From assembly GCA_016873455.1 (NCBI GenBank), contig VGXE01000002.1, positions 1-64,000 of the forward strand: a stretch of DNA of 64,000 nt, written 5' to 3'. This document shows, in pieces, positions 17,672 through 24,934 of this stretch; the stretch's first letter is position 1, and each line of letters starts with the position of its first letter. A model generated the notes under the pieces. The model was not told the DNA's origin and searched no databases. It saw only the letters and a program-made list of their open reading frames with translations. Both the position numbers and the translations under genes were made by a program. Origin of the DNA: Nitrospira sp. Its GTDB lineage: Bacteria; Nitrospirota; Nitrospiria; Nitrospirales; Nitrospiraceae.

Positions 17672-17890
17672 ATGGCAGTCCAGAAGCTCAGCAGCAAAAA
17701 CCAGATCGTGATTCCCAAGGAAGCCCGGCAGGCGATGGGCGTCAAAGGCGGTGATGAACTGCTGGTCGTCGTGAAGGACGACCTCACCCTCATCATGCCC
17801 AAGCCCAAGCGGTATGCGCGCACGTTGCAGGGGCTTGCCAAGGACGCCTATCCGCCCGGTTACCTGAAGCGGGAACGCCGGTCGTGGTAA
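17672..17890 (+). CDS. AbrB/MazE-type antitoxin (VapB-like)
   Basis: 72 residues with the swapped-hairpin AbrB fold: LSSKNQIVIPKEARQAMGVK followed by GGDELLVVVKDDLTLIM. These proteins bind their own promoter and neutralise the partner toxin through the C-terminal tail (here KRYARTLQGLAKDAYPP). The gene overlaps the PIN toxin gene by a few bases, a classic type II arrangement. A GGAGGAAGCG ribosome site precedes the ATG. Confidence 0.88.
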   Translation: MAVQKLSSKNQIVIPKEARQAMGVKGGDELLVVVKDDLTLIMPKPKRYARTLQGLAKDAYPPGYLKRERRSW

Positions 17891-18324
17891 AGGGGCTTCC
17901 CGGTGAGCGAGAGAGAATCGGCCTCGACACCAACCTATTCATCTATTTCCTCGAAGATCATCCGCGATACGGTGCCTGGTGCGCATCCTTGTTCGACCGA
18001 ATCGAGCGGGGACACAATGCGGCCGTGACCTCAACGGTGACGCTTCTCGAATTGCTGGTCCAACCCTATCGTGACCAGAAGGAAGAACTCGCGCAGAAGA
18101 TTTTCGCCCTCACCAGCACCTATCCGAAGATCGAGTGGGTGCCCGTCAGCCTGACTCTTGCGGATCGAGCCGCCGAACTACGCGCCCGCTATCGTCTGAG
18201 CACACCCGATGCAATTCAACTCGCCACGGCGATTACCTGCAAGGCCACGCGCTTTTACGGGAATGATCGGAGCCTGCGGCGAGTAAAGGAGATCGAATGT
18301 TGCATCCTGGACGATCTGATCTGA
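17884..18324 (+). CDS. PIN-domain ribonuclease toxin (VapC-like)
   Basis: 146 residues. The PIN acidic residues are in GLDTNLFIYFLED (first Asp), ELLVQ (Glu), TPDAIQLATAI (Asp) and FYGNDRSLRRV (last Asp). VapC enzymes cut tRNA or rRNA and stop growth when freed from VapB. The start is GTG at 17884, inside the end of the antitoxin gene. Just downstream, at 18374, begins the displaced copy of the methyltransferase 3' end. Confidence 0.88.
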   Translation: MVKGLPGERERIGLDTNLFIYFLEDHPRYGAWCASLFDRIERGHNAAVTSTVTLLELLVQPYRDQKEELAQKIFALTSTYPKIEWVPVSLTLADRAAELRARYRLSTPDAIQLATAITCKATRFYGNDRSLRRVKEIECCILDDLI

Positions 18325-18373
18325 CGGCGCTGTTTCTCTCTCTCCTGCTGTACGCCTATGGGGCTCCATAGAC

Positions 18374-18520
18374 GACGCCCGTGTGCCGAAACTCATCGGC
18401 CTCGCCCCATCCAAGCGCATCCCCCTCTTTAACGGCGATCTCGAATGCCGGCTCTATGAATTCGTCATCGTCCCCGGCGGCGCGCGCCGGCGGCTTGGGG
18501 CGCAGAGAGTCTGACCAGAA
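18374..18520 (+). pseudogene. displaced 3' fragment of an rRNA methyltransferase gene (repeat copy B)
   Basis: In frame this reads DARVPKLIGLAPSKRIPLF and on to the stop, the same as the C-terminus of the methyltransferase at 16383-17555 until the last few residues. It has no start and no upstream domain. Nearly all differences from copy A are silent, so the fragment diverged while still part of a working gene, not after becoming a fragment. This fits displacement or import from another strain. Confidence 0.85.
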
Positions 18521-18627
18521 GGTGGAGTGTCAGGGGGCCGTGCGCGGCATGAAACAATCCACGGCGTGGTGCGATGAAAAGACCAGACCGATGGGGAAGA
18601 GAGCGATGCGCAGGCGACTGAGGTCTG

Positions 18628-18960
18628 CTATCGGGTGGGGTAGTCGATGGCAGGGCCGGTTCGACTACGGTTGTTGAGAGAGCTTTCGTCGTTCAGCCGT
18701 TGGCCGGATTCAGTTCGTTCGTTCAGATCGGAATCTTTCGGTTGGACACGATGGCGCGGGAGTTGGCAACGGGTGGCCGCCGGGTTACACCGGCCGCGTC
18801 TGGTTTGCAAGGGAAGTGGGTCGTCGCTCTGAATGGCCCGTCCCGTTCGTGGCGACAGGGCGGAAGAATCGGCCTGAACTGACGGAGGCGCCGTGAGACA
18901 GGTCAGCATAGCAAGGAACAGAGCCGCGGCGAGGGTGAGGAAACGATATTGAGCGTGCAT
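18628..18960 (-). CDS. hypothetical exported protein
   Basis: 110 residues with a convincing signal peptide (RFLTLAAALFLAMLTCLTAP, cleavage near VQA-DSS) followed by a polar, basic, low-complexity tail with no recognisable domain. The ribosome site before the ATG at 18960 is weak. It lies in the toxin-antitoxin island. It could be a decayed or fortuitous frame. Confidence 0.4.
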   Translation of the reverse strand: MHAQYRFLTLAAALFLAMLTCLTAPPSVQADSSALSPRTGRAIQSDDPLPLQTRRGRCNPAATRCQLPRHRVQPKDSDLNERTESGQRLNDESSLNNRSRTGPAIDYPTR

Positions 18961-19060
18961 GTCTTAATTGATAGCAGGTTTTTGGCAGCCGTCAACCTGG
19001 GAACAGGTGCGGAGAGGGGGGGGCTGAATGGCCACCACCCAGTTGTTGTCCCCACTATAT

Positions 19061-19242
19061 TTACCGGCGGGAGACGATCCACGGCATGGCGGCGAGCTGA
19101 GAAATTAGGCCGTACCGGACACCGGGCCTCGGTTCAGGATGACCTCTGTGGCGGTCATGCCGCGGAGTCCGATGCCGACGGCCAGCTCTCCCGCCAGCAT
19201 CAAGCCTAGCATAATCCCACCGATGGCCAATTGTGCCGTGCT
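19061..19242 (-). pseudogene. remnant of a small membrane-protein gene
   Basis: The minus strand encodes TAQLAIGGIMLGLMLAGELA followed by a stretch ending GPVSGTA and a stop; in the next frame the protein continues LISQLAAMPWIVSRR and stops. From memory this resembles the C-terminal half of a family of small membrane proteins with a DPVSGTVYL motif. Loss of one unit of a CCTA CCTA pair would explain the frame change. The N-terminal half is missing. Confidence 0.4.
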
Positions 19243-19417
19243 ATTCGTAGTTCGCTGAGTCCCGATACGGCAAAGAGAAAGTTCCACTCCCGTTGGGTTG
19301 TCGCCTATCTCTTCCTCAGGCGTTGATCTTTCCCTCTTCTTGCTTGAACGGTCCGGCTCTCCTTGACCGCTATTCGCAAATATGAGAATATGCCGATCGA
19401 ACAACTGGAGGGGCTAC

Positions 19418-19789
19418 GTGCCGAGGACGCTCGTTGTCTTTTACAAGGATCGTGATGGCAACGTGCCGGTCCTGGAATGGCTGGACTCGCTTCCGGAAAG
19501 GGTGCAGGACAAGTGTGTGGTGAAGATCGAGCGGCTCCGCGAGCTTGGGCATGAGCTCAGGCGGCCTGAAGCCGATCTGCTCAGGAATGGAATCTACGAA
19601 TTGCGGGTCGGGCGAGAAGGGGCGAACTACCGGATTCTGTATTTCTATCATGGGCGGGTGGCCGCGGTGCTCGCACACGGTATCGTCAAGGAACGGGAAG
19701 TTCCGGCGAAAGACATAGAACGGGCGCTGGAACGGAAACGGATCTTCGAGCAAGACCCACAGGGGCATACGTATCGGGAGGGCTCATAA
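19418..19789 (+). CDS. RelE/HigB-type toxin (phage Gp49-like)
   Basis: About 123 residues. The RelE/Gp49-like core is visible: LVVFYKDRDGNVPVLEWLDS, then LRNGIYELRVGREGANYRIL and an FYHGRVAAVLAHGIVKE strand pair. The family is a ribosome-dependent mRNA endonuclease. The start is GTG at 19418, six bases after GGAGGGG, rather than an upstream ATG. The toxin gene comes first and the HTH antitoxin gene overlaps its stop by one base, the order typical of higBA. Confidence 0.85.
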   Translation: MPRTLVVFYKDRDGNVPVLEWLDSLPERVQDKCVVKIERLRELGHELRRPEADLLRNGIYELRVGREGANYRILYFYHGRVAAVLAHGIVKEREVPAKDIERALERKRIFEQDPQGHTYREGS

Positions 19790-20127
19790 TGGCGACACGG
19801 AAGAAACGGACGACGACCGATGCGGTTCAGATACTCTATCGCCGCTACTATCAGGGAAGGCCGGAACGTGTGCGGGGGTTGGAGGAAGCACGCGCGGACG
19901 ACAGTGTCGCTCGCAAGCTGACTGCTCTTCGCCTGCATGCGGGCCTGACGCAACGGCAACTCGCCAAGCTGGTGGGCACGACCGCTTCGGCCATCTGTCG
20001 ATTGGAGAGTGCGGACTATGCAGGGCACTCCCTCGCCATGCTGAATCGCATCGCGATCGCATTGGATCAACGAGTGGAACTCCGGTTCACGCCGCTCCCT
20101 CACGGAAAACGGCTCAAGAGTGCCTGA
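19789..20127 (+). CDS. XRE-family HTH antitoxin (HigA-like)
   Basis: 112 residues with a Cro/C1-type helix-turn-helix at about 42-95: LRLHAGLTQRQLAKLVGTTA followed by SAICRLESADYAGHSLAMLN. It would bind the toxin from the preceding gene and repress the operon. The start overlaps the toxin stop (TAATG). A basic N-terminus (MATRKKRTTTD) precedes the fold. Confidence 0.87.
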   Translation: MATRKKRTTTDAVQILYRRYYQGRPERVRGLEEARADDSVARKLTALRLHAGLTQRQLAKLVGTTASAICRLESADYAGHSLAMLNRIAIALDQRVELRFTPLPHGKRLKSA

Positions 20128-20154
20128 ATGTTGGGCGGATCACCGGCGGCGGTC

Positions 20155-20277
20155 TCAGTGTCCTCTGGCCCATGCGATGGCACGATCCATGTCTTGCGGT
20201 TCGATGCCAAGCTTCTTGATTTTCTTCCGTACGGCTGCCAGCCGAACGTGAATCTTCGGGGTCTTTTTCGTCGGCAT
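20155..20277 (-). CDS. 40-residue basic protein, possible antitoxin fragment
   Basis: A short frame starting MPTKKTPKIHVRLAAVRKKI and ending AIAWARGH, with GAGGA five bases before the ATG at 20277. The pattern KIKKLGIEPQDMDRAIAWAR resembles short VapB-like antitoxins that accompany PIN toxins, but no toxin gene is beside it. The open frame extends further upstream without a better start. It may be an orphan left in the toxin-antitoxin island. Confidence 0.45.
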   Translation of the reverse strand: MPTKKTPKIHVRLAAVRKKIKKLGIEPQDMDRAIAWARGH

Positions 20278-20409
20278 GACGTCCTCGTTGTTGCGGTAGA
20301 GATATCTTACTTCAAGGTATCCCGACAAGGCATGGACAAAAGGGGCGACATCTATTGCACAACCCTTCCTTCTCAGATACCGAGCCCGGTTGGCCTGATC
20401 CACGCCGCC

Positions 20410-20865
20410 TCAGATCCACCGAGGAGCCTGAGCCATGTACTCTAGGTATTCCCGTCCAAACCGAGCCTTCAGCGCCCGTTCCTCCGGTTTGATTTGGAAC
20501 TGATTCATGTACAGAATGAAGGCAGGTAGAACGAGAAAGCTCAGGACGTTTGCCAAAAACAGGGCCCACCCGACGAGGATCAAGAAGATGCCCAGATACA
20601 TCGGGTTGCGTGTGTGACGATAGACCCCTGACGTCACCAAGACCGAGGCCGAGGATGGATTCATGGGGTTTACCGTGGTCTGCGCTTCCAAGAAGGACAG
20701 CATCGCCCATCCGATGATCGCAAAGCCGATGAGTCCCAATCCCACTGTCGCGACGAGCATCGGGGCATAGGTGAATGCGGGCAGGGTGAAAGAAACACAC
20801 CACATGCCTGCCGCGATCAGCGCGGCGACGATGGCAGGGGGAATCTTCAGTTCAAGACGATGCAT
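20410..20865 (-). CDS. isoprenylcysteine carboxyl methyltransferase-like membrane protein
   Basis: 151 residues, four to five membrane helices. The SAM-binding signature of the ICMT/PEMT superfamily is present: SGVYRHTRNPMYLGIFLILV and the C-terminal EERALKARFGREYLEYMAQA with E-E and the Tyr pair. Substrates of bacterial members are mostly unknown (lipids or small thiols). The ATG at 20865 is used; the gene is on the strand opposite its neighbours. Confidence 0.85.
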   Translation of the reverse strand: MHRLELKIPPAIVAALIAAGMWCVSFTLPAFTYAPMLVATVGLGLIGFAIIGWAMLSFLEAQTTVNPMNPSSASVLVTSGVYRHTRNPMYLGIFLILVGWALFLANVLSFLVLPAFILYMNQFQIKPEERALKARFGREYLEYMAQAPRWI

Positions 20866-21002
20866 GGCTGCTGGTCACCGGTATTCCGAGTCGGAATGGC
20901 GGAAGAATAGCGCGAAAAAGGGACTTATGCCAGGGGCCTGGCTCACGACCGACAGAGTTGCCTCCGCGTCGCTCAGCAGTTATAAACGATAGCCAGGGCA
21001 CC

Positions 21003-21284
21003 ATGTCGAATCGATCACGACGTTCTCCGGATCTTCCGAAAGCTGCCGTCGACGCGCTGTGGCAGGGCAATGTGATCAAGGCCATCAAAGTTGTCCGCCA
21101 GGAGCTGAACATCGGACTGAAAGAATCACGGAACGTGGTCGATGCCTATATCGCTTCTCAGCCGGCCCTCAAGAAAAAGATGGACAAGGTGCTCGCCACG
21201 GCGCAGCGAAGATTTATCAGTTGGTTAGTCGGATTTCTGATCCTGGCTGCCGGCCTCGCGTCTCTGGTCATGTACGTGTTATGA
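21003..21284 (+). CDS. membrane-anchored protein with an L7/L12 C-terminal-like domain
   Basis: 93 residues. The N-terminal half (AAVDALWQGNVIKAIKVVRQ and then ELNIGLKESRNVVDAYI) matches the ribosomal L7/L12 C-terminal fold, in which A-I-K-x-(V/Y)-R and L-K-E-(A/S)-x-x-x-V are conserved; the C-terminus is one helix (FISWLVGFLILAAGLASLV). A paralogue follows at 22016-22297. Function is unknown. The ATG at 21003 is chosen because the domain begins right after it; the ribosome site is weak. Confidence 0.7.
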   Translation: MSNRSRRSPDLPKAAVDALWQGNVIKAIKVVRQELNIGLKESRNVVDAYIASQPALKKKMDKVLATAQRRFISWLVGFLILAAGLASLVMYVL

Positions 21285-21306
21285 AGCAGTCTGGGAGGGG
21301 TGCTGT

Positions 21307-21893
21307 ATGACGTGTGGATATGAAGGAAAGCTGTCCGCGTTCCTTGTGCTGGGTGTGGCCGTATGCTGGGCCCTCGCGCCTGTCGTGGCGATAGCCAAGG
21401 TCCAGGTGTTATCTGAGACGGTTCTGAAGGTGGATGGGAAGAGGTCAAGGGCCAGAAACGGGTGACCGGCCATCCAGCCGTGAAGGAGCTCCTGGCGTCG
21501 TTCCAGCGGGCGGAAGCGGCGTTGCAGAAAGAGGATCTGGACGCGCTCATGGCGTTTTATACCCCTGCGTACAATTTTCACGGGCTGAAGGAACCCGACG
21601 TGCGCCGGGTGTGGGACGAGGTGTTCGTCCACTACAACGGTGTGGAGTCACTCCACCTGTTTTCCGACATTACCGTGATGCAGGAGGGTTCCCAGCTTCG
21701 CGCCGAGGTCACCTGCACCGGCGGGCTGTACGGAACCGAGGAAGGAACAGGCAAGCGGATCACCCTCGACAGCTGGTTTCGCGAAGTGCATTATTTGGTC
21801 AAGGAAAATGGCCGGTGGCGGTTTTTGGGGAATGCCGGAGAGGCTCCGAGTTCCGCTCCCTTTTCGTCAGCACCTCATCACCCGATGTTTTAG
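21307..21893 (+). pseudogene. exported NTF2/SnoaL-like protein gene with a frameshift
   Basis: The ATG at 21307 opens a signal peptide (LSAFLVLGVAVCWALAPVVA) and continues to VLSETVLKVDG before meeting a stop just after. The rest of the protein (HPAVKELLASFQRAEAALQK through to HHPMF) is in another frame. Adding one G to the GGG at 21436-21438 joins them as VDGEEVKGQKRVTGHPAVKE, matching the VDGATVK region of the paralogue at 1981-2529. Either the gene is broken, or this is a sequencing error in a G run. An internal GTG could still give a cytoplasmic form. Confidence 0.75.
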
Positions 21894-22015
21894 CGCGCAT
21901 AGTGTAGGGCAATGCCGGCTCTGTGTTCGTCTCATCGCTATTATGGAGTTGCGCCGCGACCTCGTTGTCCGGTACAAGACGAGACGCACGTGTTTCTGGT
22001 ACACTCGGCATCCAT

Positions 22016-22297
22016 ATGGCGAATTTTCTCCAAGTCCCGGATCTTCCCCCGAACGTGTTGGACGCCCTGTCGCGCGGCGAACGGAGCGAAGCGATCACCC
22101 TGCTCCAGACTGCGCAGAATCTGAGTCGAGAGGACGCGAGAGAGCAGGTGGCCAGCTATATCATGTCCCAGCCCGGACTGGGCCGGCGCATGAAAGATAC
22201 CCAATCGAACACACCGTGGGGACTCTTGCGCTGGCTCTTTCTGATCCAGGCCATCGTCGTCGCGATCGGGTACTTCGTGCTTTTCAAGGAGCAGTGA
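22016..22297 (+). CDS. membrane-anchored protein with an L7/L12 C-terminal-like domain
   Basis: 93 residues, paralogous to 21003-21284: ALSRGERSEAITLLQTAQNL and SREDAREQVASYIMSQPGLG, followed by one C-terminal membrane helix (LFLIQAIVVAIGYFVLF). Both proteins have the same length and layout, with only the NTF2-like gene between them. The start at 22016 (MANFLQVPDLP) is chosen over an upstream ATG because homology to its sister starts there. Confidence 0.7.
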   Translation: MANFLQVPDLPPNVLDALSRGERSEAITLLQTAQNLSREDAREQVASYIMSQPGLGRRMKDTQSNTPWGLLRWLFLIQAIVVAIGYFVLFKEQ

Positions 22298-22433
22298 CGC
22301 TCCTGCCGCCATCGAACATTTCTGCCTGTATCCATTCCAAGGGCTTGCCCTCGTCCGGGGCAGTGACGCAGGTCCTTCAGGACCCTAGCCCGTATATCCT
22401 CGTGCGCTAAAGGATTCCGCCAAGGAGTCGGCG

Positions 22434-23447
22434 ATGATCATGGTGTGGCTGCTCTTCCTTGTGAACGCGGTCGCGATCGTGCTGGCCGGAGCGAAGCTCT
22501 CGCGCTATGGCGATCGCATCGCCGAGTTGTCCGGCTTGGGACGGTTGTGGATCGGCGTCGTCTTGATGGCCGCCGCGACGTCGTTGCCGGAAATCTTCAC
22601 GACGGTGAGCGCCGGATGGATCGATGCGCCGGATCTGGCGGCGGGCAATCTGTTCGGCGCAGGGATGAGCAATATGCTGACGCTCGCGCTCATCGACTTG
22701 CTGTACCGGAAGAAGCGTGTGTGGCGCCAAGCGGCGTTGGAACATACTCTGACCGCCACGTTGGCCATGGTCCTGACGGGTCTTGCGGCCTTCTTCGTGC
22801 TGTTGCGGATCGAGGTCGTTCATCTCGGCGTGGGACTTGAAAGTCTCGTTCTCCCGATCTTGTATGTGTTGGGAATAAGGCTGGTCTTGCGGCAAGAGGA
22901 CATGGCGCGCCGTCAGCGGACCCAGTCGACACTGGAGGAGGAATCGGCCAAAACCCATGACGGGGGCGCTTCGCGCCGGGAGGAATTGCGCCGGGCGGTC
23001 ATCGGATTCGCCGTCGCCGCGGGGGTGTTGCTGGTGGCCGCCCCGGTTCTGACTCAATCGGCGGAGCAGATCGCCCAAGAAACCGGTGTCTCGACGACCT
23101 TCATCGGCACCTCCCTGGTCGCCATCACCACCTCGTTGCCGGAGCTGGTCGTGAGTATCGCCGCGATTCGATTGGGCGCGTTCGATTTGGCGGTCGGCAA
23201 TCTGTTCGGCAGCAATGCCTTCAACATGGCGGCGTTCTTCTTCGCCGACTTGGCGTACCGTCAAGGGAGTTTGCTCAGCGCGGTGAGCACCACGCACGCG
23301 CTGACGGGGCTTTGGGCCATTATCATGATGAATATCGGGTTGATGGGGATCATCTATCGGGCCGAGAAACGGTTCATGCTGATCGAGCCCGACAGCCTGC
23401 TCATGCTCATCGCCTACGTGCTGGGACTGTGGCTGCTGTTCCGATAG
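22434..23447 (+). CDS. calcium/sodium antiporter, CaCA family (YrbG type)
   Basis: 337 residues, about ten membrane helices in two inverted halves. The duplicated alpha repeats that bind cations are AAATSLPEIFTTVSAG (about 43-58) and AITTSLPELVVSIAAIRLGA with GNLFGSNAFN (second half). These exchangers move Ca2+ against Na+ or H+. AAGGAG precedes the ATG by six bases. It lies just upstream of the hydrogenase/Nqr block, which fits a Na+-using physiology, although co-regulation is not shown. Confidence 0.9.
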   Translation: MIMVWLLFLVNAVAIVLAGAKLSRYGDRIAELSGLGRLWIGVVLMAAATSLPEIFTTVSAGWIDAPDLAAGNLFGAGMSNMLTLALIDLLYRKKRVWRQAALEHTLTATLAMVLTGLAAFFVLLRIEVVHLGVGLESLVLPILYVLGIRLVLRQEDMARRQRTQSTLEEESAKTHDGGASRREELRRAVIGFAVAAGVLLVAAPVLTQSAEQIAQETGVSTTFIGTSLVAITTSLPELVVSIAAIRLGAFDLAVGNLFGSNAFNMAAFFFADLAYRQGSLLSAVSTTHALTGLWAIIMMNIGLMGIIYRAEKRFMLIEPDSLLMLIAYVLGLWLLFR

Positions 23448-23471
23448 TGCATCGGGTCTCGCCTTGCATGA

Positions 23472-23506
23472 GGACGGAAGAGTCCGTACCATACGGTCGT
23501 CCGTCC
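23472..23506. promoter_or_regulatory. nested palindrome upstream of the hydrogenase operon
   Basis: GGACGG (23472-23477) pairs with CCGTCC (23501-23506), and inside it CCGTA-CCA-TACGG forms a second perfect palindrome. It lies 17 bases before the hydrogenase beta ATG. It could be an operator, a leader hairpin or the antiporter terminator; the sequence alone does not decide. Confidence 0.35.
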
Positions 23507-23522
23507 CCTGGAGATCCCTGTC

Positions 23523-24656
23523 ATGGTCCCCGAAGCTTGTGGCATCCTTCCGATAGCCCACTTCCAGCGATTGCTCGAGGCCTTACATACAAGAGGGTAT
23601 CGAATTGCCGGTCCCACCGTCCGTGATGGGGCGGTGGTGTGGGAGACAGTCCGATTGGTGTCGGACCTTCCGATCGGCTGGCGGGATCATCAAGAGCCGG
23701 GGCGGTATCGGCTGGAACAGACCGGCTCAAGCCAGGTCTTCGGCGTGGTGCATGGACCACAATCGCTCAAACCCTTTGTCTTCGCGCCGCGTGAGCCGCT
23801 GCTCCAGATCGAACGGACGCAGGGCGGGTTCGCGGCGCATCCGAAGCTTCCGCGAGCAGACAAGATTGCGGTCATTGGCGCACGGGCCTGCGATCTCGCC
23901 GGTCTGGCCATCCAAGACCGGATCTTTCTGAACGGCGCCTATCAGGACCCCTCCTATGCGGCCCGCCGTGAGGGACTGTTCGTGATCGCGGTGCATTGCA
24001 CCAGATCGTTGCCAACCTGTTTTTGCGCGTCCATGGACACCGGGCCGCAGGCCAAGACGGGCTTCGATCTCGCGCTGACCGAGGTCGACGACCATCTCGT
24101 GATCGAACCGGGGAGCAAGGCCGGGTCCGATCTACTTTCTGATCTTTCTTTGCCTCCTGCGGCACAGCACGTCATCGGCGAAGCGGCGGCGCGCGTGGGG
24201 GCCTGTGCGCGGAGCCAAGTCCGCAAATTGGACCACACGCGCTTGCCGCAAGCCCTGTATGACGCCCATGACCATCCGCGCTGGGACAACGTGGCGGCAC
24301 GCTGTCTGGCCTGCACGAACTGCACGATGGTCTGTCCGACCTGCTTCTGCCACACGGTCGAGGAGACTCCCGATCTCACTGGGCAGCGGACCGAGCACGC
24401 CCGATTGTGGGATTCCTGTTTCACGCAGGAGCATGGCTACATTCACGGCAAAAACATCCGCCCTACGATCAAGGATCGGTACCGCATGTGGCTGACGCAT
24501 AAACTGGCATCGTGGATCGATCAATTCGGAACGTCCGGCTGCGTCGGCTGCGGCCGGTGCGTCACCTGGTGTCCGGTCGGTATCGATCTGACCGAGGAGG
24601 TGTCGGTGTTGCTGAGGCATTCGACTCGAACCGAACAGATGCCAGGCCAGGTATGA
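23523..24656 (+). CDS. group 3b-type [NiFe] hydrogenase beta subunit (iron-sulfur)
   Basis: 377 residues, as usual for sulfhydrogenase/hydrogenase beta (HydB) proteins. Two ferredoxin-like Cys sets are visible: [16 protein letters not shown] from about residue 261 and [20 protein letters not shown] from about 339. An N-terminal domain ([20 protein letters not shown]) is typical of this subunit. It passes electrons between the gamma flavoprotein and the catalytic dimer in a cytoplasmic, NAD(P)-linked enzyme. Unusually, its partners begin only at 32381, after a whole nqr operon. Confidence 0.88.
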   Translation: MVPEACGILPIAHFQRLLEALHTRGYRIAGPTVRDGAVVWETVRLVSDLPIGWRDHQEPGRYRLEQTGSSQVFGVVHGPQSLKPFVFAPREPLLQIERTQGGFAAHPKLPRADKIAVIGARACDLAGLAIQDRIFLNGAYQDPSYAARREGLFVIAVHCTRSLPTCFCASMDTGPQAKTGFDLALTEVDDHLVIEPGSKAGSDLLSDLSLPPAAQHVIGEAAARVGACARSQVRKLDHTRLPQALYDAHDHPRWDNVAARCLACTNCTMVCPTCFCHTVEETPDLTGQRTEHARLWDSCFTQEHGYIHGKNIRPTIKDRYRMWLTHKLASWIDQFGTSGCVGCGRCVTWCPVGIDLTEEVSVLLRHSTRTEQMPGQV

Positions 24657-24705
24657 CGGGCTTTACGCAGGCCCTGGCACAGTATAGCTACGGGGGGTAT
24701 CGATC

Positions 24706-24885
24706 CTGAGACTGCCAGGAATCAGGCGGCCACACGGTCTCACCAAAGGCCTTGACAGCAAGCTGTCCAAACGGTTGTACTACGGGACTTTGACCCTAGG
24801 TGTGCGGGTATTCGATCTGGCGGCGCTCATGATCGACGAGAAGGACAGGCTCATCCAGCAGCGTAGACAATTCATCACCCTGTAA
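24706..24885 (+). other. short open coding-like stretch between hydB and nqrA
   Basis: An open frame without a good start encodes a segment including RLYYGTLTLGVRVFDLAALM and ending RRQFITL. Third positions are GC-rich, as in real genes here. Just before it, an ATG overlapping the hydB stop (ATGA at 24653-24656) opens an 18-codon frame. I do not recognise either. They may be leftovers of a gene destroyed where the nqr operon joins the hydrogenase operon. TTGACA at 24751 with a weak TTGTAC 17 bases on could be an nqr promoter. Confidence 0.3.
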
Positions 24886-24934
24886 TCATAGCGAGTTGTT
24901 CTATCACGACTGCATGACTGTCATCGCAACGTCC

